Of a DNA stretch of 14,463 bases, positions 1-10,056 are shown one piece after another. Source of the DNA: Irineochytrium annulatum (lineage: Eukaryota > Chytridiomycota > Chytridiomycetes > Chytridiales > Chytridiaceae); assembly GCA_027600665.1 (NCBI GenBank), contig JADGJL010000746.1, positions 1 to 14,463 of the forward strand. Reading direction: 5' to 3'. How positions within the stretch are numbered: position 1 is the stretch's first letter; each line of letters begins with the position of its first letter. The notes under the pieces were generated by a model, which saw only the letters and a program-made list of their open reading frames with translations, ran no database searches and was not told the origin of the DNA. The position numbers and the translations under genes are program-made.

Positions 1-3000
1 CCGTCACCCCCGCCCGGATTCTTTCCCCCGCCCTCGTTATCCCCGTTATTCTTGGAGGCAAAAGGGAGATCAGGCACTGAGCTCGAATGGATCCCGCGCT
101 TTGCAAGAGGGGTATTGAGCTCCGAGCTTACGTCCAGCAAAACTTTCTGCTTGCCCTTTTCTGCGCCGCTCTTTCCTCGCTTCGGGGTCGACATGGGAAT
201 GTCGTCCTCCGTCCAGTCGAAACTCTGGGGGCTTCCGGGTGTAGTAGGAATTGGGCTTAGACCTCGCAGGCCTAACTCCCCAATTCGACGCCTTGTGCCC
301 CGCCCTGCCCTTTGGCGTTCGGTCTCATCAACACCGTCAAAATCCTTGTTCGTGCCCCTCCCAAAAAGAAGGTCTGACCCTCGAAAATCCTCAGTTAAGC
401 TCTGAAATCCGGCCGACGAGCCCTTTCCTCTCCCTCCTGACAAGAAGTCGTCCAGATCCACTTCTCCCTTCTTTGCAGACCCGCGATTGCTCTTCGTCCA
501 TTCACTGTTTTGGCCCATTATCTCATCGAGGCTCATCGAGTTATCCTCCTCAAATGCGTCCGGGCTTTTCTCTTTGTCCCAACTTCCTGCCACCTTAGGA
601 TTTATGTCCTCTGGCTCCTTGCCTGCAAGCTCTTCGTCACAAACTTGGACCCCGATCTCATGGGAGTTGACGGACAGCTTGCCCAAAGGTATCTCGGTGG
701 TAGTGGGACGTCTTGCCGTGTCGTCCGATTCCGAAATTGGCTGCGGTTTTTCAGCAACGACTGACAGCATATCCTTTCGGTTCTCCTTTTCCGCTCCATC
801 AGTCTGCGTCCAAATCGTAAGCGACGTCCTGCCTCCGGCACTTTTACTAAATGCTCGCTGCGCAGAAGCATCGCCGACGACATCGGTGTCTTCACTTCTA
901 CTTGTAGGACCTTCGTAGACGGATTTCGCCAAAAACTTCGTATCTTGAGCTTCCTCGCCTTCAATTTGTGCAGTAAGCTCGTTCAAAAGACCCGCTAGCT
1001 GGTCCCGAGTCCTGTATGATCGCCTTCCGAGGTCGGTCGTCCGTATCACCGGATTCCAGTCGTCTGATTCGCCAAAATCTTTCTCAATCCGCCGGACCTC
1101 CTCCTCTTGTTCCTGCACCAAATCGCCGAGGGAAACCTTCTCCTCGGTAAGCTTTCGCACTGACGCCCGACCCATTTGCTGGATAGGCGCAGTTATCGCG
1201 TCGATCACATCCTGGAACTTCTTCTCGGTTCTGCGAAAGAGCATACTTGGATCGTCGATGAGCTCGGTCGGAGGTTCAACATACTCGTCATTCTCAGTAT
1301 GGGAAAGGAACGGGTTCGGCGGCAGGGAAATGTCAGCGAGTAAAGGTAAATCGATCTTATTGGCGGGCGGTGTAGCAGACCGATTGTTTCTATCTTTTGC
1401 CGCGCCCGCCTGCTGAGGATCCGTCTTTAGATCCTCCACCTTTAAGCTCTCACTCTGCGACTTCGTCGTCTTCAGGACGGACGCAGTTGCGGTAGGATTC
1501 GACCTCCGCGTCGGGCTCATGTGACTGCTTCGCTCAGGGGCCTTATATAGTCTCTTACAAGGGCTCTTTATGCGCTGAGCCTCTTTCACCACTATCCGCT
1601 CATTAGCTGGCGTGATTTTTGGCAACAACTCCGCTCGGCGAGGTGATCGACTGGATTTCCGTTCTCGGTCCAACGCCTTCCGCGAGGCACGAAATATGGC
1701 CTTCGGTTCACGGTCTGAAGTCTCTTCGCTCGTATTCACTGTCTCAAGTTCCTCCGATATCTTCATTTCAGAGGCGCTGCCCCCGACATTCGCAGAGATT
1801 TGTCGCTTCCCAAGCAGATCTCTGCGCCGTCTTCCCCGCTCTTCGTTTTGTAAATCGCCCCATTGAAATTTCACTTCCGCTTCTACTCGTTCGACCCCAA
1901 TAAAACCGCCCATCTTCTCTGTCCGCTTATTCCCGTACAACGCAGACATGTGCTTTTGTTGACCAAAGCTAACGATTCTCCCCTTTAAAGTGTGAATCCT
2001 TTCGTCGGCCTCGACATCATCCTCTGAGCAGTGACCGCGGACAATTCTATAGAGAATTCCCAAACTTTCAATTCTGTCGTCCGAGATCTCCGTCTCGATG
2101 CCCTTATTTGCTTCATCGACCCCAAGCAATCTCGCAATGAGTCGTAGGATCAATACTCGGACTTCGACACTGCTGTCTCGCCTCGCGTCACTGAGAACGT
2201 TTACACAAATTCGCAATACTCTGCCATCACAGAAAGGCTCAAGAAGATCTCCGCTGCTGCCTTCAAGAACGCCAGTAAGAATTCCCAAGATAGCACGCCT
2301 TTTCGCCGTACCCCCGCTCTTGTAACGGCTGTCTAATTCGGATACGAGTCGAGATATAGCCTTATGTCTGGGATCTGAAAGGCTCGGGAGCAAAAGCTGT
2401 TCGGACGCGGTATAGGGTACTGCCTGAAAATGCGGGCAGATAAGAAAAAGGTGGCGGCTGAGCTCAAGGGACCATCGGCTAAGACTTTCAAGAAAGGGTT
2501 GGTAGGCAGGGGTCTCAGACAGCTCCTTTAAATCAAATTTGCTGGATCTTAAGTCTTATGAATAGGAAAAGTGCGCACAAAATATACCTACATGATGTTG
2601 AAAAAGTCATCGAACACCTGAAGAAGAACTTTTACCGCCCCTTTGACTGATGCAGATAAGGCGCAAAACTGTCCGTTCCCCTTCCCATACCCGTTGGACG
2701 CATCAAGCCACACACAGGAGCCATCACTTTTGTGTTGGCAGGGGCGGGATCCATATAAACTAAGGACAGAACTCGGATTCGCTGATGCGGACGGAAGAAA
2801 TTGTGAAGGCTCATTGTTGAAAGATCGCATTGCCATTGCAGCCGACGCGGCAAGGCGTACTTCAGCAACTTGATCGTCAAACAGCGCGAGCAGCGTAAGT
2901 GATATCTGCAGATTGTCAATGTCGCGCTAACGAAAGGAGAAAGTAAGTACCTCGTAATTGCAATGCTGAACCCTTCCAAGCATTCCGACACAAAACACCC

Positions 3001-4935
3001 GCATCTTCTCCAACGCCTCCTTGCTCCGCACCCGCATCCCAACACCCCACTCGCCCTTCGTGTTCTTCTGTTTGACGCCCTCGACCAACCATTTCCTCAC
3101 GACCTCCCCGACACCCGCCTCCGCCACGTCCACAATTCCCCAACCAGCGTCGCCAACCACCTGCTCTAAAACCACCGCCGCAACCTCCCAGTTGCTCTCC
3201 GACCCGACGCATTGCTCCAGCAGCGGCAATAGAAACAACTGGGCGCACCGACCAACAAACCGCGCCGTGCACCACCTCGCCAGCGAGCCCGCGACACCTT
3301 TCCCCAGCATCACACAGCCGACCACCTGACTCCTGCAGTCCTCCACAAATAGGTCGACGCAGAGGTCCACGAAGGTGACGAGATGGAGAACCATCGACCT
3401 TGCATCACCGCACTCGGCGGCCTCGTAGGCATGCCGTGAGATGTGGGACGAGATCGTGCGGAGTGCATCGGACACGATGACGGCGCCGCGCGGGTCCCAG
3501 ATCGCGACGCGAAGGAGTGGTGTAAGGAGGTGTTTGAGGAGGAGAAGCGGGTGGGCAAGAGCTCGCAGGTGATTGGACGGGTGAGACGCGATTGTAACAA
3601 GAAGAGGGGCCTCAAAGGCGAGAGGTAACAGATGGACGAGGTCCGAATAGGTCGCAACCAAAACCTACGATCTTTGATTAGAACGTTGTTGCGCAAGGTA
3701 AATGCGATCTAAATACGAACCCACCTTAAGGTGCTCGTTCCTCTCAAAATCTCTAATCTGCTTCTGAAGGCCGCGGGCAAGACCCTTGAACCACTCTTCT
3801 GCTGCCTTCATTCCGCGGACCTCAATAGATCCCATTGAATCTCTTGCCAGTGTTCCGAACATCGTAACCAGGTGCGTCGCTGCACCACGCGCAAGCAGCG
3901 CTAATTTTACGTGGGCTCCGTAATCGGGCGGGTCGTGCTCGTGCCATGCGGGAATCCTCCGCAAGTCCAGCAGAGTCAGATGCACTTGCAGGAGTACCTC
4001 TATGACTTCATCCGTATTTCGAAGGTGATATATTGAGTGATGATAGACTGCGGCGGTATCATCGCTATCAATGAGGAACAGACCCCGAAGCTGCTCCCTG
4101 CATTGGTTGGGAATTTAGTCCCAATTTAATCAGCGAAGGAGATGCAAACTTACGCCTCCATTTTTGTACATAGCATCGACAGAACCACGAAGAGGAGCAT
4201 CCGGCTCTCCCTTATCCACTTCAATTCCATGATATTGCCGATGTCCGACCCCGTGTTCAAGATTTCGGCCTCCACAATCTTATCAAGAACAAGCGAGTAG
4301 TTCAGAGCAGCGAGCAGACTTCGAACAGCTTCGAGCCGTGATGACACTTTCGGCTCTGCTGTTTCTGTTAAGGCTTCTGCTCGAGACGGCTTTATTGGCG
4401 AAACATCTCGCCCCAACGGATCCTTGGCAGCCAGTTCAAACCTCCCATCACCATATTCCTTCCTCCGCCGCCTTCTTGCCGGTGGAACAGCTTCCGAGCT
4501 CGAGTCTGTGTTTTCACCGTCCTCCTCGCCGTCATCGCTATCCTCGTCCTCGTTCCCAGGGCCGAATTGCATCATGACGAAGGGAAGCACGTGCGATATT
4601 AGTCTTCTACCGATATTCGTCACGGCATCGAGTGGTGTGCCAGCCGGATGCGACGTCGTCAACAGAGCGACCACATCCTCAACTACGGGATTTTGGTTCG
4701 GATGCCAGAGGGAGAGCGCCGGAATCTTGTAGATAGGTGAAATCTTAAGTGATCTGGGACGCGCTCTGTTGGGCTCATTGTCGACGGCAGTCCGAGTTCG
4801 ACTTCCCGTCGCTGCCGATTTTGAAGCGCCAAAAGGCTTTCCCAGGGCGACGGCCGGTTCTTCTCGAGGAGGAGGTTTTCCAGGGTGATTCGAGGGGCCC
4901 GCCCGATGTTGCGATGACCGTCGTCGCCGACTCAT
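1..4935 (-). CDS. Giant HEAT/ARM-like protein with disordered tail, unknown function, C-terminus outside window
   Basis: I do not recognise this gene. The model is complement(join(<1..2547, 2592..2905, 2951..3664, 3725..4097, 4154..4935)), 1576 codons so far with no stop before the left edge. Introns of 56, 60, 45 and 44 nt have GT-AG ends and keep frame; the acceptor of the last one (2548 rather than 2555) is chosen by frame. The start is the ATG at 4935-4933 (MSRRRRSS...); an upstream in-frame ATG at 5007 is possible. Residues 1-65 are basic and disordered, 129-148 very acidic, 200-900 a leucine-rich helical array that looks like HEAT/ARM repeats (for example LFDDQVAEVRLAASAAMAMR near 630). 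Residues 920-1576 are charged, low complexity and rich in S/T-P sites, with a coiled-coil-like stretch near 1160-1215. A nuclear or cytoskeletal scaffold is plausible; Rif1-like architecture is only a hypothesis. It is divergent from the AT-hook gene. Confidence 0.8.
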
Positions 4936-5266
4936 TGTCGGACTCGGATGTCCAATGAGGGCTTGGCATTGCAAGATCCACTTGCCGCTCAAGATCTTCA
5001 CCTTCAACTGTCGTATTGATCTGGCTATCTAACAGGGAGTGTAAAAGAACCCTGAAGGTTTCAACAATGAACAGAACAGTCCCCGATCCGTCAATAAATC
5101 TGTTTATGTGAACACTACGGCGGCGATTCAGCCGCGTCGTAGCGTAAGTATGTGAACCCCTAGCAAGGTTAAAGTCGGAGTTCCCCACGGATATCCGCTG
5201 GCTGGTTTGTGATGAAGGCGAATACCGAAAGGTCAATTTACAACTGACACCGATTTTGCCCACCAC
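4936..5266. promoter_or_regulatory. Shared upstream region of the divergent giant gene and AT-hook gene
   Basis: This stretch of about 330 bp lies between the two inferred start codons and should hold both promoters. No clear TATA box was seen. It contains an imperfect inverted repeat at 5115-5142 (CTACG ... CGTAG ends with GC-rich arms) flanked by a 9-bp direct repeat, TATGTGAAC, at 5105-5113 and 5149-5157. Open frames on the minus strand here look like non-coding shadow, but an additional 5' exon of the giant gene cannot be excluded. Confidence 0.5.
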
Positions 5267-7362
5267 ATGGACCATCAGCGACTTACAAGGCAGCAGCAGA
5301 AGCAACAGGAGCTTCAACGCCGCTCAGACGAACAGCCAGGGCGTTTGAATAATTCGACCTCCCCCCATCTTCAGGAAGACTTCAAAAAAACCGACCAAAG
5401 CAACGCTGACGGTGATCAGCCGAAGTTTGGGAGGAGAAGCAAGCTATATCATAGGGTAATGTTGAGGATCCAGTTTAATACCCGTGTATCTTTCAATCAC
5501 CTAGTCTGAGCCGTTCAATTTCGCAATCCTTCCGTTTCCTGGATTTTGGCCCGTTTTCGCCGTGTCTACGCACGAGATTTTACACCTTTGATCCTCGATC
5601 ACCCTCTTGCCTTCTACTCGCTCGAATGATTTAACGAGTTGAATCCTTCAAATTTAGCCTCCGACGCGGATGTACGCTTACAACGCTCTCTACTTGATCT
5701 CGAACTTTCGGGATACGATGAACACGGTCCCGACTGAGAGGAAAACGAAAGTGTCGGACGTGTTGAGGATCGACGACGGAGATTCTCTGGAGGGGCGAAA
5801 GCATTCAAAGCTTTCGGTCGAGGAGATGAAAAGGGCGGCACTGAAAAATGGGGTACGTGGGCTGCATTTTGCGGCGTTTTGGCCTTTGGATGCTTGAGTG
5901 GGCGTAGGCTGTTATGCTTTATAAATCGTGGTGTACTTATGCATCAAAGAGTCGCGTCACACCTATGCCTGAGCTAACCGTTACATTCGCCTTTCAGCGA
6001 CCTCCACCGATTCTTATTCACAAAGGCTACGAATACCATCCCGCCTTATCCACCTTCCGATTACTCTACGGCCTCCCCGCCCAACTGCCGCCGGCGAGGA
6101 CCCGATCCGTCGGCACCCGACCCAAAAAAAACGACCTTGACAACGCGCAGATCCCTACAAACCCCGAGGAGGAAGAGGCCCACGACGCTAACTTCGTGAT
6201 GTCGCGCTGCGAGGCCCTCATCGCCGCCGAGCCTCACCTGGCCGTCGCACCCCGAAAAGGAGTGAAGAAGCGGCCGAAGTGGGGCCGTCCCGCCGGCGGG
6301 CGTCAGTATCACGCCGGCAGCGGGTCTAGCGACGATGGGGTTTCCGACGACGACGATGATGGGCTGCAGGACGATGACAACGACGAGCAGGAGGAGGAGG
6401 AGGACGATGACTATCGGGCCAACTTTTACCCGAGGAAGAAGGCCGGCGTCGACGTTACCAAGCGTAAAAAGCTCAGCAGGGGCGCTGCGTCGGCGACGGC
6501 GTCCGCGGCCGTCACGCCCGTCAAGGCCACGCCGGTGTCGCCCATATCACACGGCGATGATGGCGCCGCGACACCGACCGACCCCTCCGCAAAACGGCCC
6601 AGGGGTCGCCCGCCGAAATCGAAGGCCGCGCCGGGCGTACCTCCGCAACCTGGGGTCAAGCGGAAGCGCGAGGAGGAGCCTGTCCCCGAACCTTACCGCG
6701 GCAAACGTCGCGGCCGCCCGCCTAATAGCGCCTCGAAGAAACCCTCCGCTTCGTCCGCGCGGTCGGGTCCTCCTCCTCCGCTCGAGGAGGTCTTAAAGTG
6801 CGAGGACACGTGCACCTCGTTGGGGTTGATGGAGGACCTTGTGGGCGGATGGGAGATAGGGGAGGAGGGTCGGCGGGAGGGCGTGTGGGTGGAGGTATCG
6901 AGCCCTCGGGCCGAGACGCCGCCAAGCCCTGCGGAGGTGGTTAGAAAAGACCTCAGGGTTAGGAAGGCCCCGAAGGGCCGGACGGCGAAACCGGCTGCAG
7001 TGGGGACGGGGAAGAAGAGGGGACGGAAGAGCAAGGAGGAGTTGAGCAGGATTGCGGCCGAGGCGGCGGCTGCTTTGGCTGCGACGGCTGAGGCGGCAGT
7101 AGCGGGGGACGCCGGGGAACCGGCCTTTGCGGGAGGCGCGGTGGAGGCGCAGGAGCCGTCGGACGATGATGGTGGGGATGTTTATCTGGATGGTGAGAAT
7201 ATGAAGGATCCAGACCACCTCAAGGATGCTGACGGCGAGGTCGATGAGGAAAATGAGCATGAGATCGGGGCGCCGCCAAGCCTCACCCCGCCTCCATCAT
7301 CTTCGCCGCCGATAGATGGGGATATGCAGATTGCGCACGAGGCACCGGGTGTTATGTGTTGA
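5267..7362 (+). CDS. AT-hook DNA-binding protein, 582 aa, three exons
   Basis: The model is join(5267..5455, 5658..5852, 5998..7362), all junctions in phase 0. Donors are GTAATG and GTACGT; acceptors are TTTAG and TTTCAG, the second intron with a GCTAAC branch-point-like site. The ATG at 5267 opens a Q-rich basic segment (residues 1-62). Residues 60-160, spread over all three exons, are ordered and hydrophobic (SKLYHR / PPTRMYAYNALYLISNF ... SVEEMKRAALKNG / RPPPILIHKGYEYHP) and may be a small domain I cannot name. An acidic run follows at about 238-268. AT-hook cores are RGRPP at residue 330, RGRPP at 366 and a degenerate RGRKS at 469; an Ala-rich helix lies near 480-500. AT-hooks insert into the minor groove of AT-rich DNA, so a chromatin or transcription role is inferred. 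Exon 3 is certain; linking exon 1 is less so. Confidence 0.78.
6601..6615 (+). other. AT-hook motif 1 (RGRPP core)
   Basis: Codons 330-334 of the three-exon protein read R-G-R-P-P inside the basic context KRPRGRPPKSK, which fits the canonical AT-hook. Confidence 0.85.
6709..6723 (+). other. AT-hook motif 2 (RGRPP core)
   Basis: Codons 366-370 read R-G-R-P-P in the context GKRRGRPPNSASKK, a second canonical AT-hook 36 residues after the first. Confidence 0.85.
7018..7032 (+). other. Degenerate AT-hook-like motif 3 (RGRKS)
   Basis: Codons 469-473 read R-G-R-K-S within GKKRGRKSKEE. The Pro after the second Arg is replaced by Lys, so this is a weak AT-hook and could instead be part of a nuclear localisation signal. 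Confidence 0.5.
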
Positions 7363-7674
7363 GAGTTAATGAATTATGCATACTGTTTCGTTCGCATCGT
7401 TTAATTGCAATTGAGACGGTAGTGTGATTTATTTCAATAGGTCAACAACATATACGCTAATTTGTGCAATAAAGACATGGGTTGCTGGTGGCGAACTCGA
7501 TGTAAAATAGAAACTTTTATCATGCGTCGCCTGCTGCTCGTGCATCTGCAATAACAATCAAATAACCGGCGTCATCCGCGCTCGTAAGCTCCTTTTCGTC
7601 AGCCGCTTCCGGTGCTTGCAAACCCAGTCCGCCACTGGCCGCTGGCAAGCTCTCCTTCCTTCCAGCAGCATTCA
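7363..7674. terminator. Convergent 3' region with crossing polyadenylation signals
   Basis: This 312-bp gap separates the stop codons of the AT-hook gene and the MYND gene. The plus strand has AATAAA at 7468-7473, 106 nt after its stop. The minus strand has AATAAA at 7433-7428, about 240 nt beyond its stop and already past the plus-strand signal. If both are used, the two 3' UTRs overlap. No gene is seen here. Confidence 0.55.
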
Positions 7675-8850
7675 TCAATCTCCCCTAAACTTTTTCCTCA
7701 ACTCAAAAAACGCGTTCTCGGCCTTCTTCTTGCACTCCAACAACGTTCGAGTCCTGCAGTTACACTCGTAGTCACGCCAGTCCACGTAGACGAAATCGTC
7801 TCCCCCATTAAACGCTGCCGTTACAAATGTCGTCGGAATCTGAGCCTTCTGCCCCTTAATCCGGTCCAAAACAATCTCGTAGCCAGTTCGGTCCTCCCAA
7901 ACCTGCTTCGTCCACACCTCCGCCTTTTGAAGGTGCCCGATCGACCCTAACTCTGGGCCAGGCTCGAAGTAGACGACAAGAACGTGTTCCGGGTGCAGCG
8001 GCCCATGATCCGACTCCAACTCTAAGATTCCCTTCACAAACCGGTTCCACCATTTTGTCGTCGAGGCTAGCGCATCAATCGTCACTTTCGCGATGCAAAC
8101 TCTGGCCTCCAGCTCGACGGCCTGGTAGCGGCCCTCGTCTATCGACGTCGAACTCACCAACTCGCGCAACTTGATCAGCACCTCTCCGGCCGTCCACCAG
8201 GCCCTGTCCCAGATCCTCATTGGCACGAAGGCCTGCACGCATCCACAAACCACAATCACGATCGCGTCGACCCATTCGACATCCCCGCACCCGCTGTCCG
8301 CCGCCGCCTTCGCCTTCTGATTCGCCTCGGCCGTCACCTCGTACTTGAGGTTGAACCTCTGGTCCTTCAGTACCTCCCGGTCAGACTCGCACAGAGCCCA
8401 TCGATCGACCGTCGCGGTTTTCACGACCTCGAATCGCCTGGCGGGGACGTTCAGCGCCACCCGGATGACCGGGACGTTGTCTCGCGTTGCGTCCTCGGCG
8501 GGCAGCAGCCTGTTCGCAATGCCAGCGATCAAGCCACGGATGTGGAGCTCGCGCCATTCGCGGAAGGCGGCAACGAGGGCGGGCTGGCGGCCGGGGCTGA
8601 AGATGACGAGGTCGGAGGCGTTAGCCGAGAGAAGGAGGCGAGCGCAGGAGGGCTTGTGGGCGGCGCGGTGGTCTTTTAGGCAGTCGTCGGAGCAGTAGGC
8701 GGCGGACCGGCAATGCGGGCAAAGGAGGTCGGGAGGACGGACACGGCATTTGATGCAAATGAGGAGGAGGTCATCGCCTGGGGGGCGTAGGGAACCGAGC
8801 ATCGTTTCTGGCTCACGCGGTAACCTCGCAAATTGACAACGCCTTGACAT
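7675..8850 (-). CDS. MYND-type zinc-finger protein, 391 aa, single exon
   Basis: This is an uninterrupted minus-strand frame. The first in-frame ATG is at 8850-8848 (MSRRCQFARL...); the ATG at 8802-8800 (MLGSLRPPG) is an equally good start giving 375 aa. The frame stays open upstream to 9069 but without an ATG. Near the N-terminus all MYND ligands are present: Cys32, Cys35, Cys44, Cys47, Cys53, Cys57, His65 and Cys69, spaced C-x2-C-x8-C-x2-C-x5-C-x3-C-x7-H-x3-C. MYND fingers bind proline-rich peptides of partner proteins and are common in stand-alone fungal proteins. No SET domain is visible. The remaining 320 residues are a mixed alpha/beta region (GDVEWVDAIVIVVCGC, HVLVVYFEPG, DDFVYVDWRDYEC) that I do not recognise. 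It is divergent from the cyclin gene and convergent with the AT-hook gene. Partners and role are unknown. Confidence 0.87.
   Translation of the reverse strand: MSRRCQFARLPREPETMLGSLRPPGDDLLLICIKCRVRPPDLLCPHCRSAAYCSDDCLKDHRAAHKPSCARLLLSANASDLVIFSPGRQPALVAAFREWRELHIRGLIAGIANRLLPAEDATRDNVPVIRVALNVPARRFEVVKTATVDRWALCESDREVLKDQRFNLKYEVTAEANQKAKAAADSGCGDVEWVDAIVIVVCGCVQAFVPMRIWDRAWWTAGEVLIKLRELVSSTSIDEGRYQAVELEARVCIAKVTIDALASTTKWWNRFVKGILELESDHGPLHPEHVLVVYFEPGPELGSIGHLQKAEVWTKQVWEDRTGYEIVLDRIKGQKAQIPTTFVTAAFNGGDDFVYVDWRDYECNCRTRTLLECKKKAENAFFELRKKFRGD
8644..8757 (-). other. MYND zinc finger (eight metal ligands intact)
   Basis: The segment runs from Cys32 to Cys69 of the 391-residue protein, with seven Cys and one His in the canonical MYND spacing. 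It includes the conserved aromatic just before the fifth ligand (AAYCSDDC). Confidence 0.9.
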
Positions 8851-9287
8851 CGAAGCCGAAAATGAAGGCCTTGACCGAATAGGCCCATCCTTGAAGCGCG
8901 CCTTGCGCAACCACACTTCACACACCCCGTAAAGTTTTTCTAGCGAGCCTGAAGCTTCATTTGCTCCACCTGCCGGGTGAATACTTGCAACCACGCCTTT
9001 ACCATCAGGTTCCACTGATGCACCAAGGGGGGGTTTCCTCGATCCTCTTCCTTTCGACTTGGTCTTCACTTGAAATATGCGGAATGAGGGTGAGGGTCCG
9101 TCTCTGCGTTAACAACAGAAACGGCAAGTGTTGAAAAGGTCGGCCTTGCCATCGCTCGATTATTGTGATCAGGTGGAAGGTTTGTATTCGACGAAAGCGG
9201 CTTGATCGTTGGACTCCTTGGGCGATCATCAAATGAAAACAAACCCAGCCGCGCCTTTTTTTCAGGCAGCTGCCGTCCATCACCATC
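8851..9287. promoter_or_regulatory. Shared upstream region of the divergent MYND and cyclin genes
   Basis: About 440 bp separate the two start codons. It should carry both promoters and 5' UTRs. I saw no clear TATA box and no convincing coding exon; open frames on both strands are present but have no protein-like character I trust. Confidence 0.45.
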
Positions 9288-10056
9288 ATGCCCACCCGCG
9301 TCGCCCCGTCCCCGCTGGCCCCGCACCGTCTCGACATTCTTCCAGTCCCCTCCTCATCCCGCGACCGCCGCAAGCACGCCTCCCAACCCCCCATTCTCCC
9401 CGTCCACGAAACCCTCAGCTTTATAGCTCTTTTCGCCATGGAGCGCACCCTCCAGGTCGCCACGCCCCGCACGGCATTCGACACCCACATGCGCCACACG
9501 AACACGTTTCGCCTTTTCGCTCGGCGCCTGATCGCGCGCACAAGTGCGGTCGGGGAGGCCGGAGCGGACGGCGCGGTTGTGAGGTTCAGGGAGGGTGAGG
9601 GCGTGATCGCGGACCCGACGGCATCGCTTTATCAAGTCGTTGCTGCGGCGGTTTTGTTGGAGAGGTTGAGGGACGCTGTGGGGGCCGAGAATTTCCACGG
9701 GCGGGAGGGATATGAGTTTAGGGTAAGCATTTGTTTTGTGCGCATGCATGGTGGTCCTAATAGTGTGTTTGATACAGCTTTTTTCTGTCGCACTCATGAT
9801 CGGCCACAAGACCATGCAGGACGCGACGCTGTCGGCAAAGACGTGGTCGGCCGTGTCTGGGATCCAGGCGGATCAGATGGGCGTGATGGAGCTGGAGTTT
9901 TTAATGGGGATAGGGTGGAAGACGACCGTGGAGCCCGAGGAGATCAAGAGGTGGCTGGTCGCGCTGACAAATCACGTTTTGACTCCGAACTTGTTGGAGA
10001 CGGGTGATATGAACGCTTGTTTAAGTGTGCTATCGGATGGGCTGAAGTCGCTTTGA
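9288..10056 (+). CDS. Cyclin, fungal Pcl/Pho80-like type, 237 aa
   Basis: The model is join(9288..9722, 9778..10056), phase 0, with a 55-nt intron (GTAAGC donor, ATACAG acceptor). Splicing joins GREGYEFR to LFSVALMIGHKTMQDATLSA, which rebuilds the core cyclin box (about residues 85-205): a helix ASLYQVVAAAVLLERLRD, then the x-ALMIxHKxMQD...KTWSAVSG signature and the MELEFLMGIGW helix. This pattern is typical of Pcl/Pho80 cyclins that activate Pho85-like kinases; such cyclins couple nutrient status to cell cycle or phosphate response. The length is normal for a small cyclin. An alternative in-frame ATG at 9438 has better Kozak context (GCCATGG) but would drop N-terminal residues that look like part of the family's usual first helix. 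Pcl type against another cyclin class needs a profile search. Confidence 0.77.

Noticed and set aside
52..918. Several overlapping plus-strand frames of 75-143 codons, and a 120-codon minus-strand frame at 602-964
   Set aside because: All lie over the long stop-free minus-strand frame of the giant gene, are mutually inconsistent, and have serine/proline/leucine-rich shadow composition.
4775..5317. Minus-strand 180-codon frame upstream of and overlapping the first exon of the giant gene
   Set aside because: Its 3' part is an out-of-frame shadow of the better-supported MSRRRRSS exon, and its 5' part has no ATG start and no protein-like pattern. It remains a weak candidate for extra 5' sequence.
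5614..5841. Minus-strand 75-codon frame opposite the second exon of the AT-hook gene
   Set aside because: The plus-strand frame in the same place joins in phase at both splice sites and has better composition.
8851..9069. N-terminal extension of the MYND protein by 73 codons
   Set aside because: The frame is open but has no ATG, and fungal genes rarely use other start codons; it is treated as 5' UTR.
9005..9541. Minus-strand 178-codon frame opposite the cyclin gene
   Set aside because: It overlaps the first cyclin exon and is Arg/Met/Trp-rich, typical of antisense shadow in GC-rich coding DNA.
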